From NCBI GenBank assembly GCA_910585865.1, contig CAJUGO010000001.1, forward strand, positions 62,001 to 126,000: a stretch of 64,000 nt of DNA. The letters run 5' to 3'. The notes under the pieces are model-generated. The model did no database searches. It was not told where the DNA came from and worked only from the letters and a program-made list of their open reading frames with translations. The stretch is from an uncultured Ruminococcus sp. Its GTDB lineage: Bacteria > Bacillota > Clostridia > Oscillospirales > Acutalibacteraceae. Every line of letters begins with the position of its first letter. The first letter of the stretch is position 1. Below are positions 1 to 9,392 of the stretch, in pieces. The translations under genes were made by a program, and so were the position numbers.

Positions 1-2
1 TT

Positions 3-512
3 ATGGTTGTTGCCGCAATGAATCCCTGTCCGTGCGGATATTACGGTGATGAAACTCATAAATGCAGTTGTTCGGAAGTTAAAATAAGGCGGTATCTTAA
101 CAGGATATCCGGACCGCTGCTGGATCGCTTTGATATTCATGTAGAAGTTCCCCCGGTTAAATTTCAAGAACTTAGAAGTTCAGAACTCACCGAAACATCG
201 GCTGAAATTAAAAAACGAGTTAACAAAGCAAGAAAAATACAAAATGAAAGGTTTTACGGTACAAAAATTCAGTGTAACGCCAAGATAGATGCGGACAACT
301 TTGAAAAAGTCTGCATAATTGACAAGGATGCAGAGCAAACCTTAAAAAATGCGTTTGAAAGTCTTGGGCTTACAGCAAGAGCTTATGACAGAGTTCTGAA
401 GGTTTCACGCACAATAGCTGATCTTGAGGAATCGGAAATCATCCGTTCTGAACATGTTCTTGAAGCTGTACAGTACCGCAGTCTTGACCGAAAATACTGG
501 CAGCTCGGTTAA
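3..512 (+). CDS. comM: ComM/YifB-type Mg-chelatase-like AAA+ ATPase, C-terminal part
   Basis: The reading frame is already open at the left edge, so only the last 170 or so residues are present and the Met at position 3 is internal. The segment carries MNPCPCGYYGD followed by a Cys-rich KCSCS stretch and then SGPLLDRFDIHVEVP, which is the typical sequence of the YifB/ComM family near the end of the AAA+ module, and ends in the helical Mg-chelatase C-terminal domain. ComM relatives act as DNA helicases in natural transformation in some bacteria; the role in Clostridia is not established. The ATPase Walker motifs lie outside the window. Confidence 0.9.
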   Translation: MVVAAMNPCPCGYYGDETHKCSCSEVKIRRYLNRISGPLLDRFDIHVEVPPVKFQELRSSELTETSAEIKKRVNKARKIQNERFYGTKIQCNAKIDADNFEKVCIIDKDAEQTLKNAFESLGLTARAYDRVLKVSRTIADLEESEIIRSEHVLEAVQYRSLDRKYWQLG

Positions 513-577
513 AATTTATATTTAAACTTAGACTAATTAACTTTTGCCTGTTTAAATTCAAAGGAATGAAAACAATT

Positions 578-1339
578 ATGACGAACAGCGAAATATTAAA
601 TATTGCAATGCAGCAATCAGCATATGATTTAAATTGCAAACCCGATGACTTTTTAAAAGAAGAAAACATAGTAACTGTTTCAAAAAGCAACCCCAAAGCA
701 CGAAAATATGTTGAATTGCCGTTTGAATGCAATCTTGTAAGCTATGGAAATAATATTGTTGCTTCAATACAGGATAATTTGAGAGAAATTGTCAGTGACT
801 ATATAAATAAATATCCTTCTTATCGTTGTTATGAAACACCCAATATACAAATACTAGACGACAAACTTCGTCCGCATAATCTTAAACTGTGCTTTATGGC
901 AGAATTTTATCTTCCGGATATCAACAGTCTCAAAGCACTTGACTGTGACTATGAACTTAGAGTCCTTCACAGCCGTGACTTTAACTATTTATACACTCCC
1001 CAATGGAGCAACGCGCTATGTTTCGACAGAAAACACCTGGACATCCTCGGCATCGGCGCATATGAAAACGACAGACTGATAGGTTTAGCAGGATGCTCTG
1101 CTGACTGTGATACTATGTGGCAGATTGGAGTAGATGTATTGCCTGAATACCGCAGACAAGGAATTGCCTCTGCTCTCACAAGCCGGCTTGCACTTAAAAT
1201 TCTTGACTTGAACAAGGTTCCGTTTTACTGCGCCGCATGGTCAAATATTAAATCTTCACGAAATGCAATTAAAAGCGGCTTTCGCCCTGCCTGGACAGAG
1301 TTGACTGCAAAAAGTATGGACTTTATTGCAAAAATGTAA
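578..1339 (+). CDS. GNAT family N-acetyltransferase
   Basis: The protein of about 253 residues has a GNAT core in its C-terminal half: a beta strand leading to VLPEYRRQGIASAL, whose Q/RxxGxA loop binds the pyrophosphate of acetyl-CoA, followed by NIKSSRNAIKSGFRPAW, the usual N-x-x-S-x-x-x-x-K-x-G-F end of the fold. The N-terminal 120 residues are not recognised. An ATG at 566 is in frame, but AAGGA at 561-565 abuts it and sits 12 bases before the ATG at 578, so 578 is preferred. The substrate cannot be inferred. It stands alone between comM and a promoter at 1365. Confidence 0.8.
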   Translation: MTNSEILNIAMQQSAYDLNCKPDDFLKEENIVTVSKSNPKARKYVELPFECNLVSYGNNIVASIQDNLREIVSDYINKYPSYRCYETPNIQILDDKLRPHNLKLCFMAEFYLPDINSLKALDCDYELRVLHSRDFNYLYTPQWSNALCFDRKHLDILGIGAYENDRLIGLAGCSADCDTMWQIGVDVLPEYRRQGIASALTSRLALKILDLNKVPFYCAAWSNIKSSRNAIKSGFRPAWTELTAKSMDFIAKM

Positions 1340-1364
1340 AGATTAGTTTTAATCAATATAAATC

Positions 1365-1394
1365 TCGACAAAATGTAACAATTTGTGTTATACT
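1365..1394 (+). promoter_or_regulatory. Sigma-A promoter before the DUF1858 gene
   Basis: TCGACA at 1365-1370 and TATACT at 1389-1394 are separated by 18 bases. It lies about 75 bases before the start of the DUF1858 gene and probably drives the DUF1858-trmK-Nif3 run. Confidence 0.6.
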
Positions 1395-1469
1395 AATAAA
1401 TGATACGATGCAAATAATAAAGTGTCAGTATTATAATATTGTACAAAATTAAACTTGGAGGTATTTATA

Positions 1470-1667
1470 ATGGAAATTACTAAAAAATCAATTATCGGTG
1501 ATGTTCTTGACAAATATCCGGAAACAGCAGAGCTTTTCTTCAGCATTGGAATGCACTGTCTCGGCTGTCCTGCTTCACGCGGGGAAACAATTGAAGAAGC
1601 TTGCATGGTGCATGGTGCAGATGTTGACGCACTTATTGCTTCGCTCAATCAGGCTGTAAGCAAATGA
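1470..1667 (+). CDS. DUF1858 domain protein (hybrid-cluster-associated redox disulfide family)
   Basis: A small protein of 65 residues that is essentially one DUF1858 domain: it opens with a conserved IIGDVLDKYPE-type helix, and GMHCLGCPASRGETIEEAC holds the paired cysteines (CxxC) that give the family its redox-disulfide label. The ATG at 1470 has GGAGG at 1457-1461, eight bases away, so the in-frame TTG at 1455 is not used. It overlaps the next gene trmK by ATGA, indicating translational coupling. The family is widespread in anaerobes; its biochemical job is unproven. Confidence 0.85.
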   Translation: MEITKKSIIGDVLDKYPETAELFFSIGMHCLGCPASRGETIEEACMVHGADVDALIASLNQAVSK

Positions 1668-2335
1668 GCCAAAAACTAAATTTTACGCTTGACAACCGCC
1701 TTGCACTATGTTCTGATTTTGTGCGCTGCGGCGCTCGTGTTGCTGATATCGGCACAGACCATGCCTATCTTCCGGTTTGGCTGTGCCGCATCGGCAAGTG
1801 CCCGTCTGCAATTGCCGCAGATATAAATCACGCTCCTCTGCAACGGGGAATTGATACTATTAATCATTACAACATGAGTGACAAAATTACTGCAAGACTC
1901 AGCAGCGGACTGCAAAACATAAATGCAGATGAAGCTGACGACATTGTGATTGCAGGTATGGGCGGTGAACTTATTGCAAAAATAATTAATGACTGTTCTT
2001 TTGCAAAGGACAGCTCCAAGCATTTTATTTTGCAGCCAATGACAAAAAGCGAAGTACTTATAAAATGGCTTTGTGAAAACGGATACGAAATTTTAAAACA
2101 AGACTGCTGCACAGCGTCAAACAAATGCTACACTGTACTGCTTGTTAAATATTGCGGTAAAACAGAAGAAAAAAACGAAGACTTTTACTATATGGGCAAA
2201 CTTTCTCCGCAAACTAACGAGACACATCTCCAGTTTATAAATAATCATATCAAAAGATTATTAAAAAAAGCAAAGGGAGATATACACTTTGGTGTGATTG
2301 CCGAAAAACTTAAGGAGATCATTCACAATGACTGA
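1664..2335 (+). CDS. trmK: tRNA (adenine(22)-N1)-methyltransferase TrmK
   Basis: About 223 residues, the usual TrmK (YqfN) length. The N-terminus has the SAM-binding motif VADIGTDHAYLPVWL, then an acidic AADIN loop and the signature VIAGMGGELIAKII of this family. The enzyme methylates N1 of A22 in bacterial tRNAs using S-adenosylmethionine. It overlaps the DUF1858 gene upstream by four bases and the Nif3-like gene downstream by eight. TrmK and Nif3-like proteins are commonly paired in Firmicutes, which supports both calls. Confidence 0.93.
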   Translation: MSQKLNFTLDNRLALCSDFVRCGARVADIGTDHAYLPVWLCRIGKCPSAIAADINHAPLQRGIDTINHYNMSDKITARLSSGLQNINADEADDIVIAGMGGELIAKIINDCSFAKDSSKHFILQPMTKSEVLIKWLCENGYEILKQDCCTASNKCYTVLLVKYCGKTEEKNEDFYYMGKLSPQTNETHLQFINNHIKRLLKKAKGDIHFGVIAEKLKEIIHND

Positions 2336-3086
2336 AATAAACGAAATAATTAATTATTTTGAAACTTTCGCCCCCTGCGAAAGTGCAATGAATTTTGATA
2401 ATGTAGGCTTGCTTGCAGGCGACAAAAATGCATGCGTAACAAAAGTACTTGTTACTCTTGATATTACAAAAAAAGTAGTGCTTGAAGCAAAAAGAATGGG
2501 ATGTGAGCTGATTATAAGCCATCATCCCGTAATTTTTTCTCCGATAAAAAAGCTCACTTCGGACTCTGTACCCTATCTTCTTGCAAAAAATGAAATATCT
2601 GCACTGTGTATGCACACAAATCTTGATTTGAGCACACAGTTTGGCGTTAACACATGTCTTGCTGATGCAATAGGAGTTAAAAAGCTTTCCTTAGCTGATT
2701 GCGGTGAATGTCTTTTTATTGGAAATCTTGAAAAATCCACTGACATAAATGAATTCGCCCTTACTGTAAAATCAAGACTTGAATGCAAAGGACTGCGCTA
2801 TACAGATGTAAAAAGCACGGTAAAGACCGTTGCAATATCATCAGGTTCCGGCGGATCAAATGTTTTTGATGCGGCAAAACTCGGAGCCGATGTGCTTGTT
2901 ACAGGTGAAATCAAGCACCATGAAATTAATGCTGCAAATGAACTTGGTATCAATATTATTGATACCGGACATTATAAAAGTGAAGATATTGTAATTTCAC
3001 CTCTGATAAAAAGGCTTTCCGAAAAGTTTTTCGATATTAATTTTACAAAATCGAAAACTTATGATGATTTTATTAAATTCATTTAA
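2328..3086 (+). CDS. Nif3-like dinuclear metal centre protein (YqfO family)
   Basis: The protein has the Nif3/YqfO features: NFDNVGLLAGD near residue 25, ELIISHHPVIF with the metal-binding His pair, CMHTNLD, and close to the C-terminus DTGHYKSED. Members bind two metal ions in a toroidal hexamer; some act as GTP cyclohydrolase-like or tRNA-linked proteins, but the function in this setting is not settled. ATG 2328 follows AAGGAG at 2312-2317 and overlaps the end of trmK; longer in-frame starts lack this spacing. At about 252 residues it is the short form without the inserted PII-like domain. Confidence 0.9.
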   Translation: MTEINEIINYFETFAPCESAMNFDNVGLLAGDKNACVTKVLVTLDITKKVVLEAKRMGCELIISHHPVIFSPIKKLTSDSVPYLLAKNEISALCMHTNLDLSTQFGVNTCLADAIGVKKLSLADCGECLFIGNLEKSTDINEFALTVKSRLECKGLRYTDVKSTVKTVAISSGSGGSNVFDAAKLGADVLVTGEIKHHEINAANELGINIIDTGHYKSEDIVISPLIKRLSEKFFDINFTKSKTYDDFIKFI

Positions 3087-3124
3087 TTTTCATTTAAATT
3101 TCTAACCGATTAACAAAATATTTA

Positions 3125-3153
3125 TTGCATAATTTGTAACAATTTGATATACT
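3125..3153 (+). promoter_or_regulatory. Sigma-A promoter before trmB
   Basis: TTGCAT at 3125-3130 and TATACT at 3148-3153 are exactly 17 bases apart, about 60 bases before the trmB start. Confidence 0.75.
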
Positions 3154-3214
3154 AGTACAGTAAATAACTATATGTGGTGGTGTTCCTGTCAGATACACCG
3201 AAAAATGAGGAATT

Positions 3215-3880
3215 ATGAGAATAAGAAAAAAGAAATGGGCAGAACCCGAACTGGCAGTTTGCAATTTTTTCGTAAAAAAACCTGAAGAATATGCAGGAAA
3301 CTGGAATAGTGCTTTTCAAAAAAAGCAACCGCTCTATCTTGAAATAGGATGCGGCAAAGGCGGCTTTGCAGGCCAGCTTGCACTGAAAAATCCCGATAAA
3401 AATATTATAGCTGTTGATATTAAAATTGATATGCTTGGTGTCGGCAGACGGACAATCGTAAATATGTTTGAACACGAAGGCAAAAGTGAAAAAGATATTA
3501 CAAATCTTTTGCTTGTAAATTATAATGTGGAAGCACTTGATAAAATCATTACAGATCAGGACAAAATTGACAGATTGTTCATAAACTTCTGTAATCCATG
3601 GCCTCGCCCTAAACATAAAAAACGCAGACTTACATATTATAAAAAACTTGAGATGTACAAAACTTTTCTTAATAAGGGTAGTGAAATTCGCTTTAAAACC
3701 GATAACGACCAGCTTTTTGAGGAAAGTGTTAAATATTTTGAACAAAGCGGATATGAAATTATTTATATAACCCACGATCTTCATTCGAGCAACATTACTG
3801 ACAATATTGAAACTGAACACGAAAAAATGTTCTCAGCAGAAGGCATCAAAATTAAATATTTAATTGCAAGGCAAAAATAA
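3215..3880 (+). CDS. trmB: tRNA (guanine(46)-N7)-methyltransferase TrmB
   Basis: 221 residues with the class I SAM motif LEIGCGKGGFAGQLA near residue 45, the AVDIK acidic loop, and the family signature NFCNPWPRPKHKKRRL that forms the tRNA-binding active site. The enzyme makes m7G46 in the variable loop of tRNAs. It starts with ATG after GAGGAATT and has its own promoter at 3125. The lipoprotein gene downstream begins 17 bases after the stop, so the two may share a transcript. Confidence 0.95.
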   Translation: MRIRKKKWAEPELAVCNFFVKKPEEYAGNWNSAFQKKQPLYLEIGCGKGGFAGQLALKNPDKNIIAVDIKIDMLGVGRRTIVNMFEHEGKSEKDITNLLLVNYNVEALDKIITDQDKIDRLFINFCNPWPRPKHKKRRLTYYKKLEMYKTFLNKGSEIRFKTDNDQLFEESVKYFEQSGYEIIYITHDLHSSNITDNIETEHEKMFSAEGIKIKYLIARQK

Positions 3881-3897
3881 TAAAGGAGGCGAAAGAT

Positions 3898-5241
3898 TTG
3901 AAGTTAAAGGCGATTATTTCGGCATTGCTGCTCAGTTCTGTTTTTATTTTCAGTGCAGGCGGATGCAGTATTACCGACTTTAGCGCAGATAATCTTTTGC
4001 GCCCTCCGAAAGCTATGGGAGATGAAGCTGAAATTGAACAGCTCATTTCCGAAACTGCAAAAAACGGCTATACTCTGAAATACCCTAAAAACGGAAATTA
4101 CCGAAGCGCAATTATTATGGCTGATCTAAACGGTGATGAAAATAAAGAGGCAATTGCCTTTTTCCGCAGCAATGACGATACAACCAAAATCCATATGCTT
4201 GTTATGTACTCTGATAAGAATTCGTGGAAACTTTCATCGGATAATATCACTGAAGCAACCGACATAGACAGTGTTGATTTTGCAGATATTGACGGTAATG
4301 AAACACCGGAAATTATTGTAGGATATACAACGTACACACCCAATATAAACCGGCTTTGCTGTTACTCCTATTCTAAAGAAAAAATAAGTGAAATTCAGTC
4401 AGGACACAATTATTCAAGCTTTTACAGCGGAGATTTTGACAATGACGGCAATAGCGAAATTATGTCACTGCTTCTGTTTACAGCTGAAAATGAAGCAAGT
4501 GCATCCATGCTTGATTACAGTGCGGATAACAACAGTCTCTATGCCAAAGCCATGGTCAATATGGACCCAAATGTCGTAAAATACAAAAGCGTAGCTGCAT
4601 CTGACTTTAATGACACTACAAACGGGCTTATTGTTGACGGCAGCTATGCTAACAGAGAACTGAATACCCAGATTATTTATTACAGCAAAGAACTGTCAAT
4701 TTTAAGAAATCCGCTGTTTAAAGAAAAATCTAAAAATATTACCCAGCGCAGCAATTCTGTATCGTCCTATGATGTTGACAATGACGGTAAGATTGAAATT
4801 CCGGTAACTTCAAAACTGCCTCATTCTGAAAATCAAACAGAAGAAATTGTTGCAGATAAGATTGTATGGAACAGCTTTTCCGACAAAAACGAAACTTTAA
4901 ATCCGAAAATAAACGTAATAACTAATTACGATTATAATTATTATTTTAAAATTCAGGATAAGTGGGGCGCAAACAGTGTCACTGCCTTAATCAACAGCAC
5001 TAACAGAACAACTGAATTTTATGAATGGAAATCTGACAAGCCCGGAAAACTGCTTTTTGAAATAAAGGCTTTCGATTTGGATGACTGGAATTCTGGCAAG
5101 TCAGTTAATAAATACACTCTTATTTCTAAAAATGACAAATATGCATATGCTTTTAAAAATATAAATACCGATTCACCTTCTTCTATTTCAGATGACGAAA
5201 TAAAAACAGGCTTTATGGCTGTCACAGAAACAACCGTGTAA
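3898..5241 (+). CDS. Lipoprotein with FG-GAP/VCBS-like repeats, upstream of a two-component system
   Basis: 447 residues. The signal peptide ends in a lipobox FSAGGC (lipidated Cys23), so it should be anchored outside the membrane. Calcium-loop-like motifs recur: MADLNGDENKEAIAFF, FADIDGNETPEIIVGY, SGDFDNDGNSEIMSL and YDVDNDGKIEIPV, each a DxDxDG-type turn followed by a strand, suggesting a beta-propeller of FG-GAP or VCBS type. The start is TTG at 3898 with AAAGGAGG at 3882-3889. It stands 27 bases before the response regulator, so it may supply or modulate the signal for that pair; this is inference from position. Confidence 0.75.
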   Translation: MKLKAIISALLLSSVFIFSAGGCSITDFSADNLLRPPKAMGDEAEIEQLISETAKNGYTLKYPKNGNYRSAIIMADLNGDENKEAIAFFRSNDDTTKIHMLVMYSDKNSWKLSSDNITEATDIDSVDFADIDGNETPEIIVGYTTYTPNINRLCCYSYSKEKISEIQSGHNYSSFYSGDFDNDGNSEIMSLLLFTAENEASASMLDYSADNNSLYAKAMVNMDPNVVKYKSVAASDFNDTTNGLIVDGSYANRELNTQIIYYSKELSILRNPLFKEKSKNITQRSNSVSSYDVDNDGKIEIPVTSKLPHSENQTEEIVADKIVWNSFSDKNETLNPKINVITNYDYNYYFKIQDKWGANSVTALINSTNRTTEFYEWKSDKPGKLLFEIKAFDLDDWNSGKSVNKYTLISKNDKYAYAFKNINTDSPSSISDDEIKTGFMAVTETTV

Positions 5242-5268
5242 TCGGCAAATGACAACGGAGGTTTTGAT

Positions 5269-5976
5269 ATGAAAAAAATACTTGTTTGCGAAGATGAAGC
5301 TGCAATTCGTGACTTTGTCGTAATCAATCTTACACGAGCAGGATATGATGTGGTTGAAGCTGACTGCGGAGAAACTGCCCTGCAAAAATATGAAGAAAAC
5401 GACGGTGACTTTGATGTTGCCATCTTAGATGTTATGATGCCCGGTATTGATGGTTTTCAGGTTTGCAAAGAACTGAGAAACCGCAACGGAGGGATCGGCA
5501 TTATTATGCTCTCTGCAAAAACTCAGGAGATGGATAAAGTTACAGGTCTTATGCTTGGTGCTGACGATTATGTTTCAAAACCGTTTTCACCCAGTGAATT
5601 GCTCGCGAGAGTTGACTCATTGTACAGAAGAGTTGCTCTTGCGCAGTCTCATTCCGAAAACAATTTTAAAGAGGAGCTTAAGTCCGGTGAATTCACCCTT
5701 AATCTGCGCAACCGTGCTTTGCTAAAAAACGGCAAAATGATTGAACTTACACAGGTTGAATTTCAAATTATGGAATACTTTTTTTCCAACCCCGGTGCGG
5801 CTCTTGACAGAATGGACATTCTCAATCATGTTTGGGGAGATGCTTATGTCGGTGAAGATAAAATTGTCGATGTAAATATCCGACGTCTCAGAATGAAGGT
5901 TGAGGACGAACCCTCTAATCCAAAACATATTATTACCGTGTGGGGACTCGGCTACAAGTGGGATTCGGGTACATAA
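5269..5976 (+). CDS. OmpR/PhoB-family response regulator
   Basis: 235 residues. The receiver domain (1-120) has the acidic pair in CEDEAA, phospho-acceptor Asp54 in ILDVMMPG, a Ser/Thr switch in IMLSAK and Lys104 in VSKPF. The winged-helix DNA-binding domain (about 135-232) ends with VDVNIRRLRMKVEDEPSNP and VWGLGYKW, typical of PhoP/VanR-like regulators. A ribosome binding site GGAGG lies seven bases before the ATG. The histidine kinase gene follows after 38 bases, and the lipoprotein gene precedes it. Target genes cannot be read from the window. Confidence 0.95.
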   Translation: MKKILVCEDEAAIRDFVVINLTRAGYDVVEADCGETALQKYEENDGDFDVAILDVMMPGIDGFQVCKELRNRNGGIGIIMLSAKTQEMDKVTGLMLGADDYVSKPFSPSELLARVDSLYRRVALAQSHSENNFKEELKSGEFTLNLRNRALLKNGKMIELTQVEFQIMEYFFSNPGAALDRMDILNHVWGDAYVGEDKIVDVNIRRLRMKVEDEPSNPKHIITVWGLGYKWDSGT

Positions 5977-6014
5977 TATATATAAATTTTACTAATTAAG
6001 GAGGACAGCAATAA

Positions 6015-7481
6015 ATGTTCAAAGGCATTTCAAAACGATGGATGCTTAACACGCTGAGTGTCATACTTACAATCATTATTCTTATTGTTGTCAGCCTTAT
6101 TTTTGTTGTTACATATCTTTTCCAAAACAGTGTTGAACAAAGTTTGAGTGCTGCAAGCAGCGAACTTTCACTGGTGTTTTCAGGATTTGCAAGCGAAAGC
6201 TCTACTTCATTTACCTCATCAGCCCGCGATTATGTAGAGAATTTTGACAAAAAAGAGCAAATGGCAGTTATGGTAATTAATTCTTCCGGAAGAGTCATTA
6301 TGACGTCAACAGGCTTTAATCCGTCAGACAAGGAAGAAATACCGGATTTTGAAGAGGCAAAATCCAACGAACGCGGTTATGCATCCTGGAGCGGTAAGCT
6401 TGATACAGGCGAAAGCGCAATGAGCGAAACACGCATTATCACCAACGGCAACGGCACGGTTGTAGGCGCGGTAAGATATATTGTTTCAATGGATCCGGTA
6501 AACGGCGCAATAATGATATTCTCATTAATTCTTATTGCATTGGGTATTGTTATAATATCGCTTGTAATTTTATCAGGAATTATGTTTATCCGTTCAATTG
6601 TCAAACCTATTCGTGAACTTTCTCAGACAGCCGATAAAATTGCTCACGGTGACTTTTCTGCTTCTGAAAAAATTGAGTACAAATATGATGATGAAATCGG
6701 TGATTTGTGTGATGCAGTAAGTGATATGGCGCTTGATTTACAAACTGCCGAACAAATGAAAAACGACTTTATTTCAAGAGTATCTCATGAACTGCGCACC
6801 CCTCTTACTGCAATTAAGGGCTGGGCTGAAACTATGCAGCTTTCAGAAAGAGGAACGCTTGACCGCCGTACTTTTGACCGCGGCATGGGAGTTATTATAA
6901 AAGAAAGTACGAGACTTACAAGCATCGTTGAAGAACTTCTTGATTTCAGCCGTATTCAAAGCGGAAGAATGGTTCTTATGAATGAAAAACTTGATATTCT
7001 TGCCGAATTTGACGAAACAGTATATTTTCTCAAGGACAGGGCTGTATCTGAAGGCAAACATCTGCTTTATGACGAACCTGAGGCTGTTTATCCTCCTGTT
7101 TACGGAGATAAAAACAGATTAAAACAAGTATTTTTAAATATTCTGGACAATGCTCTTAAGTACACTCCAAAAGGCGGTGTTGTCGCCGCACAGGTTATCT
7201 ACAGTAAAGATGAACCGGATATTATAAAAATAGTAATAACCGATTCAGGCTGCGGTATTGCTGCCGAGGATTTGCCTAAAGTTAAAGAAAAATTTTATAA
7301 AGCAAACCAAACAGTCCGTGGATCAGGCATAGGTCTTGCTGTTGCTGATGAAATAATGAATCTTCATAACGGTTCGCTAAATATTGAAAGCGGCGAAGGC
7401 GTAGGCACAACAGTAACTCTTACATTCCCTATTCATAAAGAAGGGGAAGAACAAAATATGCCGGAAAATATAAAATTATAA
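6015..7481 (+). CDS. HAMP-containing sensor histidine kinase
   Basis: 488 residues: membrane segment 13-36, an extracytoplasmic region of about 125 residues that looks Cache/PAS-like (MAVMVINSSGRVIMTS), a second membrane segment 165-192, HAMP linker 193-247, dimerisation/phospho-acceptor helix with His258 in SRVSHELRTPLTAIKGW, and a HATPase domain with N box LNILDNALKYTP, DSGCGIA and GSGIGLAVADEI. It pairs with the response regulator just upstream. Ligand unknown; the lipoprotein in the same run is a candidate partner. Confidence 0.95.
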   Translation: MFKGISKRWMLNTLSVILTIIILIVVSLIFVVTYLFQNSVEQSLSAASSELSLVFSGFASESSTSFTSSARDYVENFDKKEQMAVMVINSSGRVIMTSTGFNPSDKEEIPDFEEAKSNERGYASWSGKLDTGESAMSETRIITNGNGTVVGAVRYIVSMDPVNGAIMIFSLILIALGIVIISLVILSGIMFIRSIVKPIRELSQTADKIAHGDFSASEKIEYKYDDEIGDLCDAVSDMALDLQTAEQMKNDFISRVSHELRTPLTAIKGWAETMQLSERGTLDRRTFDRGMGVIIKESTRLTSIVEELLDFSRIQSGRMVLMNEKLDILAEFDETVYFLKDRAVSEGKHLLYDEPEAVYPPVYGDKNRLKQVFLNILDNALKYTPKGGVVAAQVIYSKDEPDIIKIVITDSGCGIAAEDLPKVKEKFYKANQTVRGSGIGLAVADEIMNLHNGSLNIESGEGVGTTVTLTFPIHKEGEEQNMPENIKL

Positions 7482-7524
7482 ATATACATATTTATATTAA
7501 TTCACACCAAGAAAGGAACTTTTA

Positions 7525-8511
7525 ATGTCTAAAAATAACACAAAAAAAATCACCTCTATCGGCGGAAGTGCATTAATTGAGGGAATTATGATGAGAGGAC
7601 CTAAGCGTACAACTGTTTGTGTGCGCACAGGCGCTGATGAAATTTACAGTGAAGATATAAGCATAAACACAATTCCGTCAAAACTCAAAATATTTAAGCT
7701 GCCTTTTCTCAGAGGTATTGCAGGTCTGATAGATTCAATGCGGCTTTCATATAAATCACTTATGCTTTCTGCCGACAAAGCAATTGAAGCCGGGGAAATT
7801 GAGGAGGAAGAACCGTCGAAATTTGAAAAGTGGCTCGATGAAAAATTCGGTGATACACTTATAAAAGTACTTATGGTGTTTGCTTCTATTGTAGGCGTTG
7901 CACTTGCTGTAGGTCTGTTTTTCTTTGTCCCCTCGTTTTTGTTTGATTTCACAGCTAACTTTGTTCCTGCTTTTAAGGGAACAGGCGAACTTGCCGTATT
8001 TTGGAAGTCAGTTTTTGAGGGAGTACTAAAAATAGTGTTATTCCTGCTATACATAATTGTTTGTTCGCAGATGACAGAAATGAAACGAGTATTTATGTAC
8101 CATGGCGCAGAACATAAAACCATTTTCTGCTACGAAAATGATGAAGAGCTTACTGTCGCTAATGTAAAAAAACAAACTCGTTTTCATCCCCGCTGCGGCA
8201 CAAGCTTCATGATACTTATGCTTATCGTAGGTATTATTATAGGTCTTTTTGTTCCGGTTGCTCCATTCGGAAACAGCTTTTTGCGTCCTGTATTTAAAAT
8301 TGCCCTTCTTCCAATCTCCTGCGGCGTCGGATATGAACTGATTAAAATTTGCGGAAAACATGATAACCTGTTTACTCGTATTGTTGCAGCTCCGGGTCTG
8401 TGGGCACAAAGAATTACTACAAAAGAACCGGATGACAAGATGATTGAAGTTGCAATTGAGGCAATCAAAGCTGTTATTCCGGATGATGGTTCGGATATTT
8501 TAAACAAATAA
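7525..8511 (+). CDS. DUF1385 membrane protein (YqhQ-like)
   Basis: 328 residues with IGGSALIEGIMMRGPK at the start, four hydrophobic membrane segments (about 115-140, 165-182, 228-250 and 265-285), the family motif MYHGAEHKTIFCYE and RFHPRCGTSF. These identify the DUF1385/YqhQ family, which in Firmicutes is often found beside prmC as here; prmC begins one base after its stop. The cellular role is not known. GAAAGGAAC at 7511-7519 provides the ribosome binding site. Confidence 0.9.
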   Translation: MSKNNTKKITSIGGSALIEGIMMRGPKRTTVCVRTGADEIYSEDISINTIPSKLKIFKLPFLRGIAGLIDSMRLSYKSLMLSADKAIEAGEIEEEEPSKFEKWLDEKFGDTLIKVLMVFASIVGVALAVGLFFFVPSFLFDFTANFVPAFKGTGELAVFWKSVFEGVLKIVLFLLYIIVCSQMTEMKRVFMYHGAEHKTIFCYENDEELTVANVKKQTRFHPRCGTSFMILMLIVGIIIGLFVPVAPFGNSFLRPVFKIALLPISCGVGYELIKICGKHDNLFTRIVAAPGLWAQRITTKEPDDKMIEVAIEAIKAVIPDDGSDILNK

Positions 8512-8512
8512 T

Positions 8513-9361
8513 ATGAATTTAAATCAGTTATACAAAAAATGTACAGCTATTCTTGAACAAAATAACATAGAAAATGCCGCTTATGAATCGCAGTGTCTCA
8601 TTGAAAAAGTATTTGGTTTTGACAGGGCACATATGATTGCCTTTGGAAATCATGAAGCTGACCCCGAAAAAGAATTGCTTATTTCACAATTTGTTAAGCG
8701 AAGATTAAACCGTGAACCTCTGCAATATATACTTGGCGAATGGAGCTTTATGGGTTTTGAATTCAAGGTTGGCGAGGGAGTCCTTATCCCCCGTGATGAC
8801 ACCGAAGTTGTTGTCTGTCTTTGTCTTGATTTTCTAAAAGACAGACAGTGCAAAAAAGTAATTGACTTGTGTTCGGGAAGCGGAGCAATTGCTGTTGCGC
8901 TGAACAAGATAGCAAAAGCTAATGTAACTGCAATCGAACTTAGCAAAAATGCCATGAATTATCTTAATAAAAATATTGCCTTGAACCAATCGTCTGTAAA
9001 GGCAATGAAAGGCGATATATTTGAATGTTACACGGCTTTTCCCGACAGCGAATTTGACTTAATTGTGTCAAATCCTCCCTATATAATCACAAGCGAAATA
9101 CCCCAACTTCAGCCGGAGGTTCAAAAAGAGCCTGTTATGGCACTTGACGGCGGGGCTGACGGATATGATTTTTACAAATGTATTATTACTCACTGGAGCA
9201 AAAAGCTTAAGTATGGCGGAGCACTTGCATTTGAGCTTGGAGAAGGTCAGGCCGACAGCATAAAAACACTTATGGCTGACAGCGGATTTGGAAATTTTAA
9301 AATTTCATCTGATTTTGGCAATATACAAAGGGCTATTATTGGGACTTTGATGCGCAAATAG
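8513..9361 (+). CDS. prmC: Peptide chain release factor N5-glutamine methyltransferase PrmC
   Basis: 282 residues. The N-terminal helical domain (1-80) includes LQYILGEWSFMGFEFKV, and the SAM domain has VIDLCSGSGAIAVAL and the catalytic NPPY motif at 186-189 (VSNPPYI), followed by EPVMALDGGADGYDFY. PrmC methylates the Gln of the GGQ motif in release factors RF1 and RF2. It begins immediately after the DUF1385 gene, suggesting coupled translation; prfA is not in the window. Confidence 0.95.
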   Translation: MNLNQLYKKCTAILEQNNIENAAYESQCLIEKVFGFDRAHMIAFGNHEADPEKELLISQFVKRRLNREPLQYILGEWSFMGFEFKVGEGVLIPRDDTEVVVCLCLDFLKDRQCKKVIDLCSGSGAIAVALNKIAKANVTAIELSKNAMNYLNKNIALNQSSVKAMKGDIFECYTAFPDSEFDLIVSNPPYIITSEIPQLQPEVQKEPVMALDGGADGYDFYKCIITHWSKKLKYGGALAFELGEGQADSIKTLMADSGFGNFKISSDFGNIQRAIIGTLMRK

Positions 9362-9392
9362 AAAATTTGTTCGATTTTTTTATTTATTTTTA

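Noticed and set aside
3152..3820. A 222-residue minus-strand open frame over trmB
   Set aside because: It lies wholly antisense to a strongly conserved gene, has a low-complexity Phe/Ile/Lys composition and no ribosome binding site.
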